In this document: piece after piece, positions 62,016 to 64,000 of the stretch
Numbering within the stretch: the stretch's first letter is position 1
Layout of the letters: each line of letters begins with the position of its first letter
DNA from: Candidatus Eisenbacteria bacterium
Lineage (GTDB): Bacteria > Orphanbacterota > Orphanbacteria > Orphanbacterales > Orphanbacteraceae
Direction: 5' to 3'
Assembly (NCBI GenBank): GCA_016930695.1
Contig: JAFGGD010000020.1
Coordinates: 1-64,000 of the forward strand
Length of the DNA: 64,000 bases
Notes under the pieces: generated by a model
The model's input: only the letters and a program-made list of their open reading frames with translations
Told to the model about the DNA's origin: nothing
The model's database searches: none
Program-made: the position numbers and the translations under genes

Positions 62016-64000
62016 TCAGCCGTCGGCGCGGCGGCCCACCACGATCGTGCCGATCGCCTCGGCCTTCTCGCCCCCTCGGAAGGCGTTGATCCGGAAGGGG
62101 TAAACTCCCCGCGCCAGGCGATCGCCGTCGGCGTCCCTTCCGTCCCAAACGTCCGGGTTTTCGTTGTATCCCCGCTCGCGGGAGAGGTTCTCCAACGTGC
62201 GAATCCGCTTCCCGGAGACCGTGAAGATCTCGATCCGGACGCGGTCCGCGGGTTGAGAGAGCTGGTAATAGAAGCCGCGCCTGTCCGGCGCCGGATTGGG
62301 ATGGCAGAGGGCGTCGGTCACGCGGAGGCGGCCGTCGACGCGGAAGCCCGTCCGGACCGAGTAGGCGCCGGCGTGGAAGAGGAGCGTGTGCGATCCGCCG
62401 CCCGGTTCGAGAGCGATGGCCGCCGCCCAGCGCCCGTCGCCGCCCCGGCGGAGAGAATCGGGGAGGAGCGGAAGGCCGTTCAGCTCGAAACGGACTTCTC
62501 CGGCGGGGAGCGAGTCGGCGTATTCGACGAATCCCTCGGCGCGCGGATCGTCGGCGATGAAGTCTCCCTCCATCACCGCCGCGCCGTCCAAGGTGAGGGA
62601 GAGGGAAAGTCCCGCGCGGAGGAGGAACGCCGAGAGGGGAGCGCCCTCGCCGTCCGCCTCGACGCGGATTTCGTAGCTCTCGTTTCGGATCGCCGGGCTC
62701 CAGAGGACGCGCAGGCACGGGTCGCCGCCGGCGCTGTCCCTCTCCACGACGTAGGCGGACGGGTCGACTTCCTCGCCGGCGTCGGTGATCCGCACCGACG
62801 GCTCCGGCAGGTCGCGCGGGAGGGCGATTTGCAAAACGATCTCCGGCGCCGTTCCGTCCAGGTGGCCGAGGAGGGTGTGGCCGGACGCCGCCTCGCGGCC
62901 GTCCACGGAGGCGGTGATGGAGTAAGCGCTCTTCACCACCTCGATCGGGTAGCTCTTCTCCCAACCGAGGACGGAGAGGGTCAACACCTGGTTCCCCTCG
63001 GGGAGAACGAGGTCGAATTCGGCGACCCAGGCGTTCCCGTCGCGGTAGAGGGTGTCCGGCGCGAAGGTCGCCTCCCCCGCCGCGGCGGAGAGGTCCCCCC
63101 TTTCAAGGTCGATCTCCTCGGCGATCCGCAGTGTGAGGCGGACCGAGGTGGATAGCGCGTCCTCGCCGTTCCAGGGCGCGCCGTCGAACGCGATTTCCGG
63201 CGTCAGGGATGTGCGGAGCGTGTGGCTGAGCCGGTTCCCCCAGCGGTCGGTGAAGCGAACGCGGATCTCCTCGATCGCCGGGTCCGGTTTGCGGTCGTAG
63301 GCGAGGGTCCAGGTCCAGCGGTTGCTCGCCGAATCCACTCCCGCCTCGACGGTGTAGGAGGACTCGGGGAGGGCCGCGTCGTTTTCGAAGAGGAGAACCT
63401 CGTCGGTCGCCACCCATACGTCGCCGGTGAAGCGTGCGCGGAGGAGGAGAGGCGCGCCTCCGGAGCCGCCGAGCGCCAGGCCGCCGTCCGCGATCGTGTC
63501 GCCGTCGACGGTGACGGTCAGCTCCGGAGGGAAGGGGCCGATGGAGAGGGCCGGGTCGCCGAAGATCACCCAGGGGAGAATGTCGCCCCGATCGTAGGAG
63601 TAGAGTCCGGCGAAATCGGCGAGGGCGCCCGCGAAGATCTCGCCGGCGGTCCGCGATCCGGCGGCGCGGGATTCCTTGGCCGGTCGCGGATAGAGACGGT
63701 CGATCACGCACCCGTTCAACACGAGGTTGGGGGTGAGGTGTTCGGTGAGGGTGGAGCCGAAGCTGAGAATCGCGCCGGTGTTCGGGAGGAGGACCATCGT
63801 CTCGGTGATCGCTTCATCTCCCAAGGAACGGAACACCTCGAACTCGGAGGCGTCGCATGCGAAGCCCATGAAGATGTAGGGGGGCGCGTCCGGCGCGGAG
63901 CGCTCCGTCAGGTCGAAATGATCCTTGTTCCTGTAGTCCCGTCCCTCGCCGAGGAAGAGTTCGTGGGAGAGGGCGGACCGGCTCGCGTGCCCTTGATAGT
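62016..64000 (-). CDS. Gingipain-like C25 peptidase, 5' end beyond the window
   Basis: The frame is open to the right edge, so the gene is partial; at least 661 residues are present. Near the edge, YQGHASRSALSHELFL contains a His placed like the catalytic His of C25 peptidases. About 50 residues later, FMGFACDASEFEVF supplies a Cys at the place of the catalytic Cys, followed by ETMVLLPNTGAILSFGST. Several Ig-like beta domains follow, and the end is a FlgD-like domain (HPNPAPDRRGFYYQLSQPAD, WDGRDADGDRLARGVYPFRI). This layout is that of PorU/gingipain-like proteins, the sortase or the cargo of type IX secretion. The N-terminal part must be seen to tell which. Confidence 0.82.
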   Translation of the reverse strand, partial: YQGHASRSALSHELFLGEGRDYRNKDHFDLTERSAPDAPPYIFMGFACDASEFEVFRSLGDEAITETMVLLPNTGAILSFGSTLTEHLTPNLVLNGCVIDRLYPRPAKESRAAGSRTAGEIFAGALADFAGLYSYDRGDILPWVIFGDPALSIGPFPPELTVTVDGDTIADGGLALGGSGGAPLLLRARFTGDVWVATDEVLLFENDAALPESSYTVEAGVDSASNRWTWTLAYDRKPDPAIEEIRVRFTDRWGNRLSHTLRTSLTPEIAFDGAPWNGEDALSTSVRLTLRIAEEIDLERGDLSAAAGEATFAPDTLYRDGNAWVAEFDLVLPEGNQVLTLSVLGWEKSYPIEVVKSAYSITASVDGREAASGHTLLGHLDGTAPEIVLQIALPRDLPEPSVRITDAGEEVDPSAYVVERDSAGGDPCLRVLWSPAIRNESYEIRVEADGEGAPLSAFLLRAGLSLSLTLDGAAVMEGDFIADDPRAEGFVEYADSLPAGEVRFELNGLPLLPDSLRRGGDGRWAAAIALEPGGGSHTLLFHAGAYSVRTGFRVDGRLRVTDALCHPNPAPDRRGFYYQLSQPADRVRIEIFTVSGKRIRTLENLSRERGYNENPDVWDGRDADGDRLARGVYPFRINAFRGGEKAEAIGTIVVGRRADG

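Overview
The window is a dense, G+C-rich (about two thirds G+C by eye) chromosomal segment with roughly 45 protein genes, short intergenic gaps, many ATGA/GTGA start-stop overlaps and some GTG and TTG starts. I see no rRNA, tRNA, CRISPR array, transposase or phage gene. FlgD-like C-terminal sorting-type domains, a gingipain-like C25 peptidase, a PorV-like outer-membrane protein, a bactofilin, a Lys-rich histone-like protein and CIRCE-controlled groESL together suggest a Gram-negative member of, or close to, the Fibrobacteres-Chlorobi-Bacteroidetes superphylum. A poorly cultured high-GC lineage of the Eisenbacteria/Krumholzibacteria kind is my guess; that placement is inference.

Layout. 0.4-8.5 kb: a secreted DUF2961/GH172-like protein, a GH133-type debranching enzyme and an ADP-forming acyl-CoA synthetase fused to a GNAT domain. 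8.5-12.8 kb: SlyD-like isomerase, nitroreductase/adenosine deaminase pair, an NAD(P)-binding SDR with DUF2867, and a Cys-cluster protein. 13-15.6 kb: three overlapping genes (sugar nucleotidyltransferase, metallo-beta-lactamase hydrolase, Gfo/Idh/MocA oxidoreductase). 15.9-18.1 kb: groES-groEL with promoter, CIRCE operator, structured leader and terminator. 18-24 kb: lipoprotein and metallophosphoesterase, a Gfo/Idh-methyltransferase-flippase operon, and a purine permease. 24-36 kb: large membrane glycosyltransferase/TPR proteins, a DUF2400 protein, the histone-like gene, a sulfatase-fold lipoprotein, an NhaC-type antiporter and a PAS protein. 36-40 kb: a small envelope protein and a queC-queE-thioesterase-PDZ operon. 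40-46 kb: etfBA, a membrane sulfatase-fold protein, bactofilin, a corrinoid adenosyltransferase and MogA/MoaB. 46-64 kb: one long leftward block holding a C25 peptidase (cut by the window edge), a third sulfatase-fold lipoprotein, a 2608-residue surface protein, a PorV-TPR fusion, and a SpoIIE phosphatase / RsbW-like kinase / STAS / histidine kinase set.

The most interesting themes are: (1) the leftward block, which ties type IX-like surface export to a partner-switching signalling module; (2) three sulfatase-fold proteins that all lack the formylglycine motif; (3) two families of intergenic repeats, a 6-bp-period GATNNC tract and a GATACC palindrome; (4) a recognisable promoter grammar (TTGNNN, 17-18 bp, usually TGC-TANNNT) plus one good sigma-54-type site; and (5) an AT-rich, palindrome-bearing regulatory island before etfBA.
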